In this document: positions 12,807 through 15,136 of the stretch, in pieces
Position numbering within the stretch: position 1 is the stretch's first letter
How the letters are laid out: every line of letters starts with the position of its first letter
DNA from: HGM04593 sp964485215
Lineage (GTDB): Bacteria > Bacteroidota > Bacteroidia > Bacteroidales > Bacteroidaceae
Assembly: GCA_964485215.1 (NCBI GenBank)
Contig: CAZAIM010000061.1
Span: 1-15,136, forward strand
Length of the DNA stretch: 15,136 nucleotides
Reading direction: 5' to 3'
Translations under genes and position numbers: made by a program
Notes under the pieces: model-generated
Databases searched by the model: none
Seen by the model: the letters and a program-made list of their open reading frames with translations, nothing else
What the model was told of the DNA's origin: nothing

Positions 12807-15136
12807 ATGAAAAAATTTTTACTTTCAATTTTTGCAGTGCTCTTTGCATTCGCAGGGGCGCAGGCGCAAGAGACTGCAACGTTTACATTTAAAGACTTGT
12901 ATGGTTCATCGACATTGTCTTCAATAGAATCCAAGACAGTGGATGGTATAACGATTTCATATGCTAAGAACTCGGCTCAGAATGCACCAGCTTACAACAA
13001 AGATGGTACCATGAGATTGTATTATGGTTCTAACAATGGTAATTCTGCTACTTTTACAGCAGAGAACGGAAAGAAAATAACATCTGTAGTAGTGACCGCT
13101 TCAAGCACCTCTTATGCTCCTGATGTTAAATATAGTGTTGATGGCGGTACTGCGATTAGTGCTACATGGAGTAGTACAACTTTAACAATAACTGGAATTG
13201 AGGCAACAACAGTTTCAATTCAAAATGTTGGCACTGTTCAATTGCGTACAAAGGTTATCAGCGTTACATATACAACATCTGGCTCTGGCGAAGGCGGTGG
13301 AACAGAGGAAACTCCGGTAGCTCCTGCAGCTCCAACACTTCCTGCAGCGTGCAACTTCGATGATGCAATGACTGTTGAGATTACAAACGTTGCTGAAGGT
13401 GCTACTGCATATTATTCATTGAATGACGAGAACAGCTGGGTTGAAGGTACTTCTGTAGAGATTACAGAAACAACAACCGTTTATGCTAAAGTTGTTAAGG
13501 ATGAACTTTCAAGTACTGTCGTTTCGGAAACATATACAAAGAATGCTCCTGTAACACCTCCTGCTGAAGGCGAGGTGATTGATGTTATTAATATTGAAAC
13601 AATAGGAATCGATTCTTATAGTAGTTATACATCATGGACTGGAGTTCAGTCAAACTCTTCTGCTGTATATGCCGGTCAGTCACATAAGAATGGAGAGGCT
13701 GTTCAGTTGCGTGCAACCAGTCCTTCGGGAATTATATCAACAGCATCTGCAGGAAAGTTAAAGAAGATTGTTGTTGAGTGGGCTTCTAATACAACATCTG
13801 GTCGTACTTTGAATGTTTATGGCAAGAATACTGCATATAGTGCTACAACAGATTTGTATTCTGCTTCAACACAGGGTACATTGCTTGGCACAATTGTTTG
13901 CGGAACTTCAACAGAACTTGTAATCGAGGGCGATTATGAATACATTGGTATGTGCTCAAGCAGCGGTGCTATGTACTTGACAAGCATCAGCATAACCTGG
14001 GATACCAGTGCCGGTGTAACTCCGGTAGTTCCAAACGCTCCTGTTCTTCCTGCATCAACAACATTCAAGGGTAGCATGATGGTTGAGATTACAGGTTTTG
14101 CAGCAGATGCTACTGTTTATTATACAACAGACGGTACAGTTCCTTCTATAACCAACGGTACAAAGTATACAGAATCTTTTGAAATCACAACTACAACAAC
14201 TGTAAAAGCTGTTGCTGTAAACGAGGTTGGTACAAGTGAAATAGCAACCGAGACATACACTCTGTTTGTTGTTGAACCAACTACCGGTTATTATGTACAG
14301 GTTGTTTCTGAGCCAGCAGATTGGGGTGGTAAATATCTTATTGTTTACGAGGAAGGTGCTGATGCTTATGTGTTCAATGGCAAGGATGAGGCTAACGGCT
14401 ATGTGTCTGCTGTGACTGATGGTGATATCATAGCTGCAAACAGCGAAATAGACGCAGTTGCTGTTACAATCGCTGCAATGCAAGGCGGTTATTCTATCAA
14501 ATCAGTTGGTGGCTATATAGCAGGTAAGACTTCTGGTAACGGTCTTGATTTCGCGGAGCAAGAAGCCTTGAATACTCTTGAGTGCACAACTGATGGTGTT
14601 GTAATTACATCTAACGAGAAAGTGTTCCGCTTTAACGCAGCAAGCAATCAGATGCGCTTCCGTTACTATGGTAATGGTCAGGAATCTGTTCAACTCTATA
14701 AGTATGTTGAAACACTTCCACTTACTCACACCCTTACAGTAGCTGAAGCCGGCTACGCAACATTGTACCTTGGTTTCAATGCAAGAATTCCTTCAGCAGT
14801 GGAAGCATATACTGTAACAGCTGTAAACGACGGTTGGGCTTCTTTAACTCAGGTAACAGGAATTCTCCCTGCGCAGGAAGGTATTATAGTTAAGGCTCCT
14901 GCCGGAGATTATAAATTCTTTTATGAGGAAAATGCTACAGCCGATGTTACAGGCAATCTTCTCGAGGGTACATTAAACGACATGAATATTAGCGAGGCGG
15001 CTTACGTTCTTTCAAAGGTTGATGGCGAGGTTGGTCTCTACAAGGCTAAGATGATTGATGGTAGCTGGTCGAACAACGCCAACAAGGCATACTTGCCGGC
15101 AAGCGCGGTGCCTAACAAGTCTGCTGAATTCTATGG
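12807..15136 (+). CDS. Large secreted modular surface protein with chitobiase C-terminal-like modules, 3' end cut by window
   Basis: The frame is open for 776 codons to the window edge. A Sec signal peptide (MKKFLLSIFAVLFAFAGAQA, cleavage before Q21) leads an alternating layout: beta-rich module A1 (about 22-157), a Gly/Ser/Glu linker, a first CHB_HEX_C-like (Fn3-type) module (about 171-245), module A2 (about 254-400, resembling A1 in its final strands), and a second CHB_HEX_C module (about 405-486, with ATVYYTTDGTVPS). Next come a domain at 495-635 (YYVQVVSEPADWGGKYLIVY) and a C-terminal domain from 641 (HTLTVAEAGYATLYLGF to AYLPASAVP). The last two are, from memory, common in Prevotella/Bacteroides surface proteins. 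No catalytic motif is seen; a carbohydrate-binding or adhesive role is inference. Codons are richer in A/T-ending forms (ACA, GTT, GCT) than in gpmI. A sorting or anchoring tail probably lies outside the window. Confidence 0.85.
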   Translation, partial: MKKFLLSIFAVLFAFAGAQAQETATFTFKDLYGSSTLSSIESKTVDGITISYAKNSAQNAPAYNKDGTMRLYYGSNNGNSATFTAENGKKITSVVVTASSTSYAPDVKYSVDGGTAISATWSSTTLTITGIEATTVSIQNVGTVQLRTKVISVTYTTSGSGEGGGTEETPVAPAAPTLPAACNFDDAMTVEITNVAEGATAYYSLNDENSWVEGTSVEITETTTVYAKVVKDELSSTVVSETYTKNAPVTPPAEGEVIDVINIETIGIDSYSSYTSWTGVQSNSSAVYAGQSHKNGEAVQLRATSPSGIISTASAGKLKKIVVEWASNTTSGRTLNVYGKNTAYSATTDLYSASTQGTLLGTIVCGTSTELVIEGDYEYIGMCSSSGAMYLTSISITWDTSAGVTPVVPNAPVLPASTTFKGSMMVEITGFAADATVYYTTDGTVPSITNGTKYTESFEITTTTTVKAVAVNEVGTSEIATETYTLFVVEPTTGYYVQVVSEPADWGGKYLIVYEEGADAYVFNGKDEANGYVSAVTDGDIIAANSEIDAVAVTIAAMQGGYSIKSVGGYIAGKTSGNGLDFAEQEALNTLECTTDGVVITSNEKVFRFNAASNQMRFRYYGNGQESVQLYKYVETLPLTHTLTVAEAGYATLYLGFNARIPSAVEAYTVTAVNDGWASLTQVTGILPAQEGIIVKAPAGDYKFFYEENATADVTGNLLEGTLNDMNISEAAYVLSKVDGEVGLYKAKMIDGSWSNNANKAYLPASAVPNKSAEFY

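Overview
The window reads as a chromosomal segment of a gut- or oral-type Bacteroidota, most likely Bacteroidales and possibly Prevotella-like. The grounds are promoters of the Bacteroides type (TAnnTTTG, once with an upstream TTTG), start codons preceded by A/T-rich leaders rather than clear Shine-Dalgarno sites, a zinc-finger-free TopA with GRFG repeats, a DUF3109 protein, and a large Sec-exported modular surface protein with chitobiase-type modules. All assignments rest on reading the sequence and on family knowledge; no database search was run.

Left half, minus strand. Two transcription units run leftward. The right-hand unit starts at a promoter near 10195. It encodes a zinc-ribbon Nudix hydrolase, a 992-residue exported TPR protein and a 554-residue outer-membrane barrel, with gaps of only 4 and 14 bp, and it ends at a strong intrinsic terminator (4895-4933). 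The left-hand unit starts at a promoter near 4795. It encodes DNA topoisomerase I (topA), shikimate kinase (aroK, stop/start overlapping as TGATG) and arginine decarboxylase (speA, cut by the window edge a few residues before its expected end).

Right half, plus strand. A 303-bp divergent intergenic region separates the Nudix gene from gpmI (cofactor-independent phosphoglycerate mutase), whose leader begins with a compact GC-rich hairpin. A second hairpin lies between gpmI and a cysteine-rich DUF3109 gene. After a 195-bp intergenic region with the best promoter of the window (TTTG, 20 bp, TAACTTTG, with repeats inside and beside it), a long secreted multidomain surface protein begins and runs off the right edge.

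Most genes are housekeeping (DNA supercoiling, shikimate pathway, polyamine precursor synthesis, glycolysis). The least explained parts are the Nudix/TPR/plug-less barrel operon, which looks like an envelope-spanning pair of unknown job, and the modular surface protein. No tRNA, rRNA, CRISPR array, insertion sequence or phage gene was recognised.
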